NCBI RefSeq assembly: GCF_014200755.1
Contig: NZ_JACHCM010000004.1
Location: 474,684-538,683 of the forward strand
Source of the DNA: Rhodanobacter sp. ANJX3
GTDB taxonomy: Bacteria; Pseudomonadota; Gammaproteobacteria; Xanthomonadales; Rhodanobacteraceae
Direction: 5' to 3'
Length of the DNA: 64,000 nt
Shown here: positions 45,388 to 55,001 of the stretch, piece by piece
Numbering within the stretch: the first letter of the stretch is position 1
How the letters are laid out: each line of letters opens with the position of its first letter
Notes under the pieces: generated by a model
Databases searched by the model: none
The model's input: the letters and a program-made list of their open reading frames with translations, nothing else
Told to the model about the DNA's origin: nothing
Position numbers and translations under genes: made by a program

Positions 45388-46005
45388 ATGCCTGTGAGCA
45401 ACATCATTGAACTCAAAACCACCGGCCAGCGCGCCCAGCTGCGCGAAGCGCAGCAGAAGCAGACGCTGATCCGGCTGTGGCGCGAAGACCTCGAACACGG
45501 CAGCTTTTGCGGCTACGTGGGGGGCGTCGGGCAGGAATTTTTTCTGCTCTGGGTGGTCGGCGACGGCATTACCTACGATGGCATGTACATCATGCGCCAT
45601 CGGGATATTTCCGAGCTCGAGGCGCCAGACAAACACCATATCTTCTTCGAGAAGGCGCTGGCGCTGAAGCACATTCTGCCGCGGCCGCCGCGCGGGTTTC
45701 CGCTGGACAACATCCGCGAAGTGATCCAGGCCGCGGGCGCACAGGCGCCGGTGATCGGCGTGCATGTGGACAGCGAAGACGAGTCAGAGGTCTGCTACAT
45801 CGGCCGTCTCGCCAGCATGGATGACGACGGCTTCTACATGCAGGAGCTGAGCCCCGACGCGGAATGGATGCGCGAGGTCTCGTTCTTCGGCTGGGACGAG
45901 GTTTCTACCGTCAGCATCGAGGATAGCTACGCGCAGGCGCTGCTGGCCGTAGCCGGCACGGCGCCGCCGCTGGAACAGAGCGATGCCGGCGTCAGCCGCA
46001 TTTGA
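45388..46005 (+). CDS. Hypothetical protein downstream of hslU
   Basis: 205 aa soluble protein (MPVSNIIELKTTGQRAQL..., DLEHGSFCGYVGGVGQEFFLLWVV, RHRDISELEAP, GVHVDSEDESEVCYIGRL). It reads as two related beta-rich halves, possibly an internally duplicated domain. No family recognised. On the same strand as hslU after 110 bases. Confidence 0.75.
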   Translation: MPVSNIIELKTTGQRAQLREAQQKQTLIRLWREDLEHGSFCGYVGGVGQEFFLLWVVGDGITYDGMYIMRHRDISELEAPDKHHIFFEKALALKHILPRPPRGFPLDNIREVIQAAGAQAPVIGVHVDSEDESEVCYIGRLASMDDDGFYMQELSPDAEWMREVSFFGWDEVSTVSIEDSYAQALLAVAGTAPPLEQSDAGVSRI

Positions 46006-46046
46006 TCTGACGTCGCCCCCGAGCAGTAAACGTATGGCGTGACAAC

Positions 46047-46075
46047 GAACGCCTGCCGCCAAAAGCGGCGGGCGT
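46047..46075 (+). terminator. Terminator-like hairpin before poxB
   Basis: 7-bp stem CTGCCGC / GCGGCGG (one G-T pair) with loop CAAAA, followed by GCGTTTGCG. It ends the hslU-side transcript; the T-tract is poor. Confidence 0.45.
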
Positions 46076-46195
46076 TTGCGTGTTCGCACCCGCTGGCGCC
46101 GCCCTGCATTCACCCGGAATTTTCACCGACGCGCATTCAATCAAGCTTTGCGCGAGCCGCCCGGTGCCCGCGTTTGTCTTTCGCGGAGATCACCC

Positions 46196-47914
46196 ATGAG
46201 CAAGAAAAAAGTCGCCGACATCATCATCGAAACGCTGCAGGCTGCCGGCGTGCAGCGCTGTTACGGCATCGTCGGCGACACGCTCAACCACATCACCGAC
46301 GCGATTCGCCGCAGCGATATCGAGTGGGTGCATATGCGGCATGAAGAGGCCGGCGCCATGGCTGCCGGTGGCGAAGCACTGATCACCGGCCGCCTTACCG
46401 CCTGCGCGGGTACCTGCGGGCCGGGCAGCCTGCATTTCATCAACGGCCTGTTCGAGGCGCACCGCAACCGCGCGCCCGTGGTGCTGATCGCCACCCAGGT
46501 CGCCACCAGCGAGATGGGCATGGATTTTCCGCAGGAAGTGGACCTGAAACCGATCTACGATACCTGCAGCCATTTCTGCGCCTATATCCATTCGCCGGCG
46601 CAGGCGCGCCGCGTGACCGCGCTCGCCGCACAGGCCGCACTCAACAAGCGCGGCGCCGCGGTGATCATCGTGCCGGGCGACATCAGCCAGATGGAGGTCG
46701 AGGACGGTCTGGCCTTCCGCCCGCATCAGCCGCAGCCGGTGCTGCGGCCGTCCGATGCCGAGCTGGACGAGATCGCCGCGGTGATCAACGCGGGCAAGCG
46801 CGTCACGCTTTACTGCGGCTCCGGTTGCGAGGGTGCCGAGCAGGAGATCGTCGCGCTGGCCGAAAAGATCAAGGCGCCGGTGGCGCATACCTCGCGCGCC
46901 AAGGATTTCATCGAGCCGTACAACCCATACAACATGGGCATGACCGGCATCCTCGGCGTGGAATCCGGTTTCCGCGCGCTGGACGCGTGCGACACCCTGC
47001 TGCTGCTCGGCGCCGATTTCGCCTGGAGCCAGTTCTACCCGAACGAGGCCAAGCTCATCCAGATCGACAGCGACGCCACCCACCTAGGCCGACGCCATCC
47101 CGTCGATATCGGCGTGGTAGGCCACATCAAGGACACCATCGAAGCGCTGCTGCCGCGCCTGCACGCGCGCGAGGAGCACGCCTTCCTGCGCAACAGCCTC
47201 AAGCATCGCGAAGCCACGCTCAAGCAGATCGCCGAGGAAGAGCACGCCGGCAGCGACGGCCTGATCCATCCGCAGTATCTGACCAAGCTGATCGATCGAT
47301 ATGCCGACGACGATGCGATCTTCACCGCCGACGGCGGCAGCCCGATGGTCTGGTTACTGCGCCACATCACCAGCAATGGGAAACGACGCACGCTGACCAG
47401 CCTGGTCCACGGCACCATGGCCAATGCGATGCCCGAGGCGCTCGGCATCAAAAAGGCGCTGCCCGGTCGGCAGGTGATCTCGCTCTCCGGCGACGGCGGT
47501 ATCAGCATGCTGCTGGGCGACCTGCTTACCGCCGTGCAGGAGAACATTCCGATCAAGGTGATCGTCTACAACAACAGCTCGCTCGGCTTCGTCGAGATGG
47601 AGCAGAAAGTCGAAGGCTTGCTGGACGCGTTTACGGAGTTGAAGAACCCCGACTTTGCCAAGCTGGCTGAAGCCATCGGTTTCTACGGTCGCCGAGTGGA
47701 CGACGCGTCGACGCTGGAGGAAGCCGTGCGCGATGTGCTGTCGCAGCCCGGCCCCGCGCTGCTCGACGTCAAGGTCAATCGCTACGAGCTGGTGATGCCG
47801 CCCAAAGTAGAGGTGGGGCAGGTGCTGCACACCGCGCTCTACTCGGCCAAGGCCATCATCGCCGGACGCGGCATGGAAGTCGAAGAGCTGGTGCGCACCA
47901 ACTTCGCCGACTGA
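46196..47914 (+). CDS. poxB: Pyruvate dehydrogenase (quinone)-type ThDP enzyme
   Basis: 572 aa, PoxB length. Oxidatively decarboxylates pyruvate to acetate and CO2, passing electrons to ubiquinone at the membrane. EEAGAMAAGGEALITG (ThDP glutamate) and the ThDP motif SGDGGISMLLGDLLTAVQ...VYNNSSLGF are present, and the middle domain holds the FAD region. The C-terminal ~20 residues would be the lipid-binding switch. Start 46196 has GGAG nearby. PoxB is typically induced in stationary phase. Confidence 0.92.
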   Translation: MSKKKVADIIIETLQAAGVQRCYGIVGDTLNHITDAIRRSDIEWVHMRHEEAGAMAAGGEALITGRLTACAGTCGPGSLHFINGLFEAHRNRAPVVLIATQVATSEMGMDFPQEVDLKPIYDTCSHFCAYIHSPAQARRVTALAAQAALNKRGAAVIIVPGDISQMEVEDGLAFRPHQPQPVLRPSDAELDEIAAVINAGKRVTLYCGSGCEGAEQEIVALAEKIKAPVAHTSRAKDFIEPYNPYNMGMTGILGVESGFRALDACDTLLLLGADFAWSQFYPNEAKLIQIDSDATHLGRRHPVDIGVVGHIKDTIEALLPRLHAREEHAFLRNSLKHREATLKQIAEEEHAGSDGLIHPQYLTKLIDRYADDDAIFTADGGSPMVWLLRHITSNGKRRTLTSLVHGTMANAMPEALGIKKALPGRQVISLSGDGGISMLLGDLLTAVQENIPIKVIVYNNSSLGFVEMEQKVEGLLDAFTELKNPDFAKLAEAIGFYGRRVDDASTLEEAVRDVLSQPGPALLDVKVNRYELVMPPKVEVGQVLHTALYSAKAIIAGRGMEVEELVRTNFAD

Positions 47915-47920
47915 CCACAC

Positions 47921-47955
47921 GCAACCGCCGGCTCCGGACGGATGCCAGCGGTTGC
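47921..47955. terminator. Convergent terminator-like hairpin after poxB
   Basis: 8-bp stem GCAACCGC / GCGGTTGC with a 19-base loop between the converging poxB and GST genes. Confidence 0.5.
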
Positions 47956-47965
47956 CGCTCACGCG

Positions 47966-48667
47966 CTACTTCTTCAGCGCGCCCTGTCCAAACATGTGCT
48001 TTCGCGCTTCCTCGTCGGTGGCCAGGTCGGTCTTGCCCTTGATCGTGTCGGCCAGCGCATAAGCGCGCTTTGTTGCGTCGCGATCACGTATCTGCTCGAA
48101 CCACATTTTCAGATTCGGAAAATCGGCCAGTGTCATGCCCTGCGCCTCGTACGGCACGATCCAGGGATAGGCGGCCATATCGGCAATCGTGTAGTCCTTG
48201 CCGGCAATATAGGCACGGCCTTCCAACCGCTTGTCCAGCACACCGTAAAGCCGGCGCGTTTCATTGACGTAGCGGTCGATCGCGTAAGGAATTTTTTCCG
48301 GCGCATAGCGGTTGAAGTGATGGTTCTGACCCAGCATGGGGCCCAGTCCACCGACCTGCCAGAACAGCCACTCGGTCACCACGTAGCGTTCGCGCACATC
48401 CTTCGGCGAAAACTTGCCGGTCTTTTCGGCCAGGTACTGCAGGATCGCCCCGGATTCGAAGACGCTCAACGGCTCGCCGCCACCCAGCGGATCGGTATCG
48501 ACGATGGCGGGCATCCGGTTGTTGGGCGAAATCTTCAGGAACGCCGGCGCGAACTGCTCGCCCTTGCCGATATTCACTGGCTTGATCTCGTAAGCCAGCC
48601 CGGCTTCTTCCAGAAACATGGTTATCTTGTGGCCGTTCGGCGTTGGCCAGTAATACAGTTCGATCAT
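47966..48667 (-). CDS. yfcG: Glutathione S-transferase (YfcG/YghU-like, nu class)
   Basis: 233 aa. N-terminal thioredoxin-fold domain with YYWPTPNGHKITMFLEE, where Thr-Pro-Asn-Gly replaces a catalytic Tyr/Ser; this is the disulfide-bond reductase type of YfcG. NNRMPAIVD holds the cis-proline glutathione contact. Divergent from the next secreted protein gene. Confidence 0.9.
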   Translation of the reverse strand: MIELYYWPTPNGHKITMFLEEAGLAYEIKPVNIGKGEQFAPAFLKISPNNRMPAIVDTDPLGGGEPLSVFESGAILQYLAEKTGKFSPKDVRERYVVTEWLFWQVGGLGPMLGQNHHFNRYAPEKIPYAIDRYVNETRRLYGVLDKRLEGRAYIAGKDYTIADMAAYPWIVPYEAQGMTLADFPNLKMWFEQIRDRDATKRAYALADTIKGKTDLATDEEARKHMFGQGALKK

Positions 48668-48834
48668 GGGGAATCCTCGGGCACGCGGTGAGTACGGTCA
48701 AGCCAGCGTCTGAATATGGCCCAGCTGCCGATAAGACTTTGCGAAGAAAGGCCCTGCGTGTCGTCAACCCGCCACCCGTGGCTCGCGTTGGTCGAGATGT
48801 TGCCATCGCTCGGCACACTACCGGAGATATCGCT

Positions 48835-49290
48835 ATGAAGTTTGTCCGTTGTTTCGCCGTGCTCGGCTTCGCCCTCGGCCTCGTCGCCACGAGCGCCGCT
48901 AATGCCCAACCTTTTCAGGACACGCCACCTGCCGGAAACAGCGACTCGGCGCACGGGCAGCACGCTATGCCCGACCCGCAGAAGCAGACCGCGCGATTGA
49001 GCCGCAAACTGCAGCTGACGCCGGACCAGGCCGCGAAGATCGAGCCGATCCTGGCCAACCGCATGCAGCAGATGCAGCAAATGCGTGGCGACACGTCATC
49101 CTCGCCGCGCGATGTGCATCAGAAAATGCGCGCGCTGAAGCAGGACACCGACAGTCAGATCCAGGCCATCCTCACCGACAGCCAGCGCCAGCAGTATCAG
49201 CAGATGCAGCAGCAGGCGATGCAAAAGCGCCTCGATCACAAACAGGGTGCACCTGCTGCCGGCGGTGGTAGCGACGATGACGGCGGTTAA
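48835..49290 (+). CDS. Spy/CpxP-like periplasmic protein
   Basis: 151 aa. Signal peptide MKFVRCFAVLGFALGLVATSAANA, then a helical body with the LTPDQAAKIEPIL and LTDSQRQQYQQM repeats of the LTxxQ (Spy/CpxP) family and a Gln/Met-rich stretch, ending in a Gly/Asp tail. Such proteins act as ATP-independent periplasmic chaperones or envelope-stress modulators. Confidence 0.85.
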   Translation: MKFVRCFAVLGFALGLVATSAANAQPFQDTPPAGNSDSAHGQHAMPDPQKQTARLSRKLQLTPDQAAKIEPILANRMQQMQQMRGDTSSSPRDVHQKMRALKQDTDSQIQAILTDSQRQQYQQMQQQAMQKRLDHKQGAPAAGGGSDDDGG

Positions 49291-49318
49291 GTCGAGTCAC
49301 TGAAGCGTTCGACGGTTC

Positions 49319-49356
49319 GATGCCTGCAGCCAGCGAAATTTCTGCCTGCAGGCATC
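49319..49356. terminator. Convergent terminator between Spy-like gene and mnmE
   Basis: Perfect 11-bp inverted repeat GATGCCTGCAG / CTGCAGGCATC with a 16-base loop, located a few bases before the mnmE stop; TTATTTT follows on the plus strand. Confidence 0.65.
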
Positions 49357-49360
49357 GTCG

Positions 49361-50740
49361 TTATTTTCCGATGCAGAACGAGCTGAAGATCGCTCCAAGC
49401 AGATCGTCGCTGCTGTAGCTTCCGGTGATTTCACCCAGCGCCTGCTGCGCCTGGCGAAGCTCTTCGGCGGCCATTTCGCCAGCTCGGCCTTCGCGCAGAT
49501 GAATTGCGGCGTCATGTAAATGGACGTCTACTTGTTGCAAGGCAAGGACGTGGCGGCGGCGTGCGCTGAAGGCGCCTTCGCCGCTGCCGGCACCGGCAAG
49601 CTGCTTCAAGGTCTCGCGCAACGCGTCCAGCCCCACGCCGGTTTTTGCAGAGGCCCATAGCCAGCGGCGGCCGTCGCGTTGCTCGCCATGCGGCGGCGCG
49701 CTGTCGAGATCGATCTTGTTGACCAGCACCAGCTGCTCGACGCCTTCGGCCACATCGACAAGCAACGCGAGATCGGCATCGGCCTGCTTTGCGTCCGTGA
49801 CCAACAGCGCCACATCGGCCCGCTGCAGCTCACCGTGGGCGCGGCGCACGCCCTCGCGTTCTACGACATCATCCGTCTCGCGCAGGCCGGCGGTATCGGC
49901 CAGTTCCAGCACGATGCCGTCCAGGCTCAGCTGCTCGCGCAGCACGTCGCGCGTGGTGCCTGCGGCCGCGTTGACGATGGCGCGATCGCTGCCGGCGAGC
50001 GCGTTCAACAGGCTCGACTTGCCGGCGTTTGGACGTCCAACGATGGCCACGCGCAATCCGTCATTGAGCCGCAAACCGCGGCGCGCCTCGCGCAGCAATT
50101 CGGCCAGCTCGGCCTGCACGGTCACCAGCTGGCGATTGATGGCGGGGTCGGCGAGAAAGTCGATCTCCTCTTCCGGGAAGTCGATCGCCGCTTCGATATG
50201 CACGCGCAGCGCGACCAGCGCCTGCAGCAGCGCGTCGACCTTGCGTGAGAACACGCCTTCCATCGACTGCAGCGCCGCACGTGCGCCAGCGTGCGAGCGC
50301 GATGCAATCAGGTCGGCGACAGCTTCGGCCTGCGCCAGGTCGAGCTTGCCGTTGAGAAAGGCCCGCTCGGTGAATTCGCCGGGACGCGCCAGACGCGCAC
50401 CCAGCTCGCATGCGCGGCGCAGCAGCAGATCGAGCAATACCGCGCTGCCGTGTCCCTGCAGTTCCAGTACGTGTTCGCCGGTGTACGAGGCCGGCGCCGG
50501 GAAGTACAGCAACAGGCCGCGATCGATCAGTTCGCCCGCTGCATCGCGGAAGGCGGTGAAATGCGCGTAGCGCGGCGTCGGCGCACGACCCAACAGCGTT
50601 TGTGCGATCGCCGGAACGGCCGGTCCGGACACCCGCACCACGCCCACACCGGCCATGCCGGGCGCGCTGGCCACGGCGGCGACGGTCTCGCTGGAAAGAT
50701 CGATCACCTGATCGGACGGGGAAGTGGATGTCATCGGCAT
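49361..50740 (-). CDS. mnmE: tRNA-modification GTPase MnmE
   Basis: 459 aa. With MnmG it makes the 5-carboxymethylaminomethyl group on wobble uridine. N-terminal formyl-THF-binding domain (SAPGMAGVGVVRVSGPA), G domain with GRPNAGKSSLLNAL, DTAGLRE and NKID, and C-terminal FCIGK that supplies the catalytic cysteine. Last gene of the rpmH-rnpA-yidC-mnmE run. Confidence 0.97.
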   Translation of the reverse strand: MPMTSTSPSDQVIDLSSETVAAVASAPGMAGVGVVRVSGPAVPAIAQTLLGRAPTPRYAHFTAFRDAAGELIDRGLLLYFPAPASYTGEHVLELQGHGSAVLLDLLLRRACELGARLARPGEFTERAFLNGKLDLAQAEAVADLIASRSHAGARAALQSMEGVFSRKVDALLQALVALRVHIEAAIDFPEEEIDFLADPAINRQLVTVQAELAELLREARRGLRLNDGLRVAIVGRPNAGKSSLLNALAGSDRAIVNAAAGTTRDVLREQLSLDGIVLELADTAGLRETDDVVEREGVRRAHGELQRADVALLVTDAKQADADLALLVDVAEGVEQLVLVNKIDLDSAPPHGEQRDGRRWLWASAKTGVGLDALRETLKQLAGAGSGEGAFSARRRHVLALQQVDVHLHDAAIHLREGRAGEMAAEELRQAQQALGEITGSYSSDDLLGAIFSSFCIGK

Positions 50741-50753
50741 GCACTCTAAACGA

Positions 50754-50786
50754 AGACAGCCGCGACGGTTTCCCGCTCGCGGCTGT
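50754..50786 (-). terminator. Hairpin between yidC and mnmE
   Basis: Perfect 11-bp stem GACAGCCGCGA / TCGCGGCTGTC with an 11-base loop, 25 bases after the yidC stop. Probably ends or attenuates the ribosomal-protein/membrane-insertase transcript before mnmE. Confidence 0.6.
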
Positions 50787-50810
50787 CGAGGCGTCTCTAT
50801 CGAAACGGAC

Positions 50811-52547
50811 TCAAGCCGCCTTGATGCCTTCTTCGCGATCCACGTGATGCGTCACCCACCACTGCTGGCCCAGACCCACCAGACCGTTGATCGCGTAGTA
50901 CAGGCACAGGCCGGACGGGTAGAACGCGAATAGCAGGGTGAACAGCAGCGGCATTACCTTCATCATCCGCGCCTGCGCCGGATCCATGCCGGCCGCCGCC
51001 GGATTGAGCCACTGCGTGCCCAGCATCACCAAGGCGTAGATGATCGGCAGGATGTAGAACGGGTCGGGCGAGCTGAGGTCGGGAATCCACAGGAACGGCG
51101 CATGGCGCAGCTCGATACTGTATTCCAGCACGTAGAACAGGCCCAGGAACACCGGCATGGTGATCAGCACCGGCAGGCAGCCGCCCATCGGATTGACCTT
51201 TTCCTTTTTGTACAGCTCCATCGTCGCCTGCTGCATCTTCAACTTGTCGTCGCCGTAGCGCTCTTTCAGCTGCGCGATGCGCGGCTGCAGCTTGCGCATC
51301 TTGGCGCTGGACTTGTACTGCATCGCCGTCAGCTTCCAGGTGGCGCCCTTAATCAGCAGCACCAGCAGGATGATCGCCACGCCCCAGTTTTTGGCGATGG
51401 CATGCAGCTGCGACAGCACCCAGTGCATCGGCACGGCGATCGCCTTGAACATGCCGTAATCGATGGTGAGATCGAGACCCGGCGCAATCGCATCGAGGCT
51501 GCCTTGGATATTCGGGCCCAGATACAGCTGCGACTGGCTGCTGACGCTTTGACCCGGCGCCACGCTCAGACCCGGACCCATCGTGCGGATCAGATAATGC
51601 GGCTGGCCGCTGTCCGGGTTGATGGTACTGGTGACGTAGCGGTCGGTCTGGTCAGCCGGCGGAATCCACGCCGCGAAAAAGTACAGCTTCAGCATGGCGG
51701 CCCAGCCGCCCTTGATCTGCGCGTCCAGCTGATCCTTCGGCTCGGAGAAATTCTTGAACGGCAGCTTCTCGAATTTCTCGCCGGTGTACCAGCCGGCGCC
51801 TTGGGCAAAGCGCGTCTGCGGGTCGGTATAACCCTTGATCCAGCTGCTCGGCTTCGGCGGCGCCGCGCGCAGCAGCTGCTGATAAGCGTAGCCCTGCCAC
51901 GGCTGTGTGCCGCCGTTGTCGATCCGCTGAGTCAGGCCGATCTGGTAGCTACCACGCTTGAAGGTATAGGTCTTGGTGACCTTGACGCCGGCGGCGTCCT
52001 GCCAGGTCAGATCGACCTTCAGCTCGTTCTGGCCCGGCGCCAGGGTGTAGTCGGTCTGCGCCGCGGTGAAGATCGCCTGGTGATTGGGCTGATCGGCCGG
52101 CGCCTTGTCGCTGCTGCTGACCAGGCCGTTCTGCGCGACGAAATAATCGTCCTCGCTATTGTCCAGCAGCACGGTCGGGGCCGGATGCGGCATCGCATGG
52201 GTCGGCGGCAACGAGGGGTAGGCCAGCAGCTGGGTTTTCACCACGCTGCCGCCGCGGGTATCGATGGTCAGATGCAGCACGTCGGTATTGATGTTGACCA
52301 GCTTAGCTGTCGTCGCCGTGGCCGACGGCGCGGTGCTGGAAGGCGTTGCCCCAGGGATCGCCGCGCTGGCATTGACGCCGTCGTTGGCGGCCACCGGTAC
52401 GCTGCCATCGGCCTGTGTGCCCGCGCTGCTGGAGCTGGCGATAGGCATGGACGGCGGCAGCGGCGCGTAATCCTTTTCCCAGGCCAGAAACAGGAAATAC
52501 GCCACGGCGAGCAGGGCGAACAGGAGAAAGGTGCGCGTTTGATTCAT
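50811..52547 (-). CDS. yidC: Membrane protein insertase YidC
   Basis: 578 aa from MNQTRTFLLFALLAVAYFLFL. N-terminal anchor, large periplasmic P1 domain (~60-370), then the conserved insertase core with QYKSSAKMRKLQPRIAQLKE and PMGGCLPVLITMPVFLGLFY, and a short C-terminal tail (HHVDREEGIKAA). The start excludes 29 upstream in-frame residues. Lies downstream of rnpA with 132 bases between; yidD, often found there, is absent. Confidence 0.97.
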   Translation of the reverse strand: MNQTRTFLLFALLAVAYFLFLAWEKDYAPLPPSMPIASSSSAGTQADGSVPVAANDGVNASAAIPGATPSSTAPSATATTAKLVNINTDVLHLTIDTRGGSVVKTQLLAYPSLPPTHAMPHPAPTVLLDNSEDDYFVAQNGLVSSSDKAPADQPNHQAIFTAAQTDYTLAPGQNELKVDLTWQDAAGVKVTKTYTFKRGSYQIGLTQRIDNGGTQPWQGYAYQQLLRAAPPKPSSWIKGYTDPQTRFAQGAGWYTGEKFEKLPFKNFSEPKDQLDAQIKGGWAAMLKLYFFAAWIPPADQTDRYVTSTINPDSGQPHYLIRTMGPGLSVAPGQSVSSQSQLYLGPNIQGSLDAIAPGLDLTIDYGMFKAIAVPMHWVLSQLHAIAKNWGVAIILLVLLIKGATWKLTAMQYKSSAKMRKLQPRIAQLKERYGDDKLKMQQATMELYKKEKVNPMGGCLPVLITMPVFLGLFYVLEYSIELRHAPFLWIPDLSSPDPFYILPIIYALVMLGTQWLNPAAAGMDPAQARMMKVMPLLFTLLFAFYPSGLCLYYAINGLVGLGQQWWVTHHVDREEGIKAA

Positions 52548-52679
52548 CGCGTAGCAAATCCGGGTAACGCCACGACAGTGCAGAGCCGCGGATGGTCGGG
52601 AAGAAAGGATGGGATAAAGGGCAGCAGTCAACACGCGATTGTGGCGGTCACGGCGGCTGGCTTCAATGGCGGGAGCGTT

Positions 52680-53045
52680 TCAACGCGATGTTTCGTTGCG
52701 ACTTGCCAGCAACTTCTTCCACAGCAGATCGATTTCCGCCAGCAGTTCGGGCCCCGGCACACCGGCCGCCTGCTCGCGCGCCATGACCATCAGGTCGACG
52801 GCAGGGAGCTGGTGGCGTACCCGCCGGAACGACTCACGCAACAGACGCTTGATCCGGTTGCGCTCGACTGCGCGTTTGGAAACACGCTTGGATATCGCCA
52901 GGCCAAGCCGGGCGTGGCCGAGTTCGTTGCCGCGAAAGCGCATATGAAAACAGCGGCCGCCTGCGCGTCCGCTGCTCGACCGCAAGGCGGCGAATTCACC
53001 CGGCCGGCGTAACCGCGCATCGCGCGGCAAACCGGCGGACGACAT
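52680..53045 (-). CDS. rnpA: Ribonuclease P protein component
   Basis: 121 aa basic protein; matures tRNA 5' ends with the RNase P RNA. The RNR motif KRAVERNRIKRLLRESFRR is present, and RLRRPGEFAAL near the N-terminus is typical. Starts 15 bases after rpmH stops. Confidence 0.95.
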   Translation of the reverse strand: MSSAGLPRDARLRRPGEFAALRSSSGRAGGRCFHMRFRGNELGHARLGLAISKRVSKRAVERNRIKRLLRESFRRVRHQLPAVDLMVMAREQAAGVPGPELLAEIDLLWKKLLASRNETSR

Positions 53046-53059
53046 GATCTACCGCTCGA

Positions 53060-53194
53060 TTACGGGATCAGGCGCTTGCGGCCTTTCGCACGGCGGGCGT
53101 TGATGATCTTGCGACCATCGGCCGTGGCCATACGGGCACGGAAACCGTGCGTGCGGGCGCGCTTGAGCTTGCTTGGCTGGAAGGTCCGCTTCAT
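53060..53194 (-). CDS. rpmH: 50S ribosomal protein L34
   Basis: 44 aa, reading [20 protein letters not shown]... to ...[11 protein letters not shown], the complete L34 sequence pattern. GGAG lies seven bases upstream of ATG 53194. Its promoter (53232-53261) also starts the rnpA-yidC-mnmE run. The adjoining region towards dnaA carries DnaA boxes. Confidence 0.97.
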   Translation of the reverse strand: MKRTFQPSKLKRARTHGFRARMATADGRKIINARRAKGRKRLIP

Positions 53195-53231
53195 GGCGTA
53201 CTCCGAAGGGAATGTTAATAAAAGGTCGCAA

Positions 53232-53261
53232 AGTATGTCTGGTTTGTAGTTCGAGTGTCAA
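53232..53261 (-). promoter_or_regulatory. Sigma70-like promoter of rpmH
   Basis: On the minus strand TTGACA (53256-53261), an 18-base spacer and CATACT (53232-53237), about 40 bases upstream of the rpmH start. Confidence 0.6.
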
Positions 53262-53314
53262 ATGGGATTGACATCATGCGGGGACCGGCCTGTGGACAGG
53301 GCTGTGGGCAAGCG

Positions 53315-53323
53315 TGTGGATAA
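53315..53323 (-). promoter_or_regulatory. DnaA box in the rpmH-dnaA intergenic region
   Basis: TGTGGATAA, the exact reverse complement of the consensus DnaA box TTATCCACA, about 90 bases before dnaA. A weaker box (TGTGGACAG) lies at 53291-53299. Suited to dnaA autoregulation. Confidence 0.75.
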
Positions 53324-53410
53324 TTGCCGGTGACGCTGCCGACGCTGCTGCTAGACTTGCCTGCCCGTCACGCGCGAAAGCGCCCTTAAAGTCTGTGGTT
53401 GAAACTATTC

Positions 53411-54745
53411 ATGAGTGATTTGTGGCGGCGCTGTCTTGAGCGTCTGGAAGGCATTGTTAGCGCCGAAGACCTGCACACCTGGCTGATGCCGCTGCAGGCG
53501 CGCGACGAAGCGGATGGCCTGCAATTGTTCGCGCCCAATTCTTATACGCTGGACACGGTGAAAGAGCGTTACCTGTCGCTGATCGGCGAAGTGCTGAACC
53601 AGCTGGCCGGGCGCGCCATCGCCGTGCGCATCGACGTCGGCTCCAATACGGCAAGACCTGTCGCAGCGGCAAAACCGGTAGCGCCTCCGCGCACCAAGGC
53701 CGCCGAGCCGGCGGCGCCGACGTTCCATCACAATCTCGACCCGCATTACACCTTCGAAACCTTCGTCGAAGGCAAATCGAACCAGCTGGGCAAGGCCGCT
53801 GCGATGCAGGTGGCCACCAATCCCGGCCGCGCCTACAACCCACTGCTGCTGTATGGAGGCACCGGTCTGGGTAAAACCCATCTGATGCATGCGGCGGGCA
53901 ATCTGATGCGTGAGCACAACCCGAACTGCAAGGTGCTTTACCTGCGTTCGGAGCAGTTTGTGGGTTCGATGATCGAAGCCCTGCGCGCCAAGAGCATGGA
54001 CGAGTTCAAGAAGCGTTTCCGCTCCGTCGATGCGCTGCTGATCGACGACATCCAGTTCTTCGCCGGCAAGGACACCACGCAGGAAGAGTTTTTCCATACC
54101 TTCAATGCGCTGTTCGAATCCAAGCAGCAGATCATCCTGACCTGCGACCGTTACCCGAAGGAAGTGGACAAGCTCGAGCCGCGGCTGAAATCGCGCCTGG
54201 GCTGGGGCCTGAGCGTGGCGATCGAACCGCCGGACTTCGAGACGCGCGCTGCGATTCTGTTGGCCAAGGCACACGAAAAGGGTGTCGCCGTGGATGAAAG
54301 CGTGGCGATGCTGTTGGCGAAACGAATTCGCTCCAACGTGCGCGATCTGGAGGGCGCGTTGAACACGCTGGCAGCCCGGGCCAACTTCTACGGCAAGCCG
54401 ATCACCACCGATTTCGCCGAGGAGACTCTGCGCGACCTGCTGGCGACACACGCGCAGGCGATCACCATTCCAAATATCCAGAAGATCACTGCCGAGTATT
54501 TCAACGTGCGCCTGCAAGACCTGCTGTCCAAGCGGCGCGTACGTTCGCTGGCACGGCCTCGGCAGATGGCCATGACGCTGTCCAAGGAACTGACCGAACA
54601 CAGCTTGCCGGAGATCGGCGAGGCATTTGGCGGCCGCGACCACACCACGGTGATGCATGCCTGCAAGACCATCCGCAAGTTTGTCGAAACCGACGCGCGC
54701 ATGCGCCAGGACTGGGAGCAGCTCATTCGCACACTGACCGGCTGA
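53411..54745 (+). CDS. dnaA: Chromosomal replication initiator DnaA
   Basis: 444 aa from [13 protein letters not shown] (an upstream in-frame TTG would add four residues). Domain I at the N-terminus, a linker, AAA+ domain III with Walker [10 protein letters not shown] and [11 protein letters not shown], and domain IV with the DnaA-box-reading signature [12 protein letters not shown]. The weak ribosome site suits autoregulated expression. Confidence 0.97.
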   Translation: MSDLWRRCLERLEGIVSAEDLHTWLMPLQARDEADGLQLFAPNSYTLDTVKERYLSLIGEVLNQLAGRAIAVRIDVGSNTARPVAAAKPVAPPRTKAAEPAAPTFHHNLDPHYTFETFVEGKSNQLGKAAAMQVATNPGRAYNPLLLYGGTGLGKTHLMHAAGNLMREHNPNCKVLYLRSEQFVGSMIEALRAKSMDEFKKRFRSVDALLIDDIQFFAGKDTTQEEFFHTFNALFESKQQIILTCDRYPKEVDKLEPRLKSRLGWGLSVAIEPPDFETRAAILLAKAHEKGVAVDESVAMLLAKRIRSNVRDLEGALNTLAARANFYGKPITTDFAEETLRDLLATHAQAITIPNIQKITAEYFNVRLQDLLSKRRVRSLARPRQMAMTLSKELTEHSLPEIGEAFGGRDHTTVMHACKTIRKFVETDARMRQDWEQLIRTLTG

Positions 54746-55001
54746 GCTCAGCCTGTTGCAATATCGCGGCAAAGCTTAGGATAAGCGGGTTGGCGGGCTG
54801 TGGATAAATGGTGGATCACTTAGGCCTTGCAGTTATCCACATATGACACACAGGAAAGAACAGGCCACAAGCACAGTCAGAAAAACGCTCAACTTATTGT
54901 TTTTAAAAGATAAAAATGTGAATAAAAGTTATCCACCGCCTCTACTACTACTACTAAACTTCTTTTAAAAGACAGAACAGCAGTTACAGGAAAGCATAGA
55001 T
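54746..55001. other. oriC: Replication origin oriC (dnaA-dnaN intergenic region)
   Basis: 256 bases containing DnaA boxes TGTGGATAA (54799-54807), TTATCCACA (54833-54841), TGTGAATAA (54917-54925, reverse of TTATTCACA) and TTATCCACC (54929-54937), an AT-rich stretch with TTATTGTTTTTAAAAGATAA near 54893-54912, and five CTA triplets (54942-54956) right after the last box. The box, GC-rich spacer and triplet array match the DnaA-trio/basal unwinding layout described in Bacillus subtilis. Opening is expected at 54942 onward. Confidence 0.88.

Noticed and set aside
53268..53273. TTGACA on the plus strand as a dnaA promoter -35
   Set aside because: No acceptable -10 at 16-18 bases downstream (the position reads TGTGGA), so not listed as a promoter.
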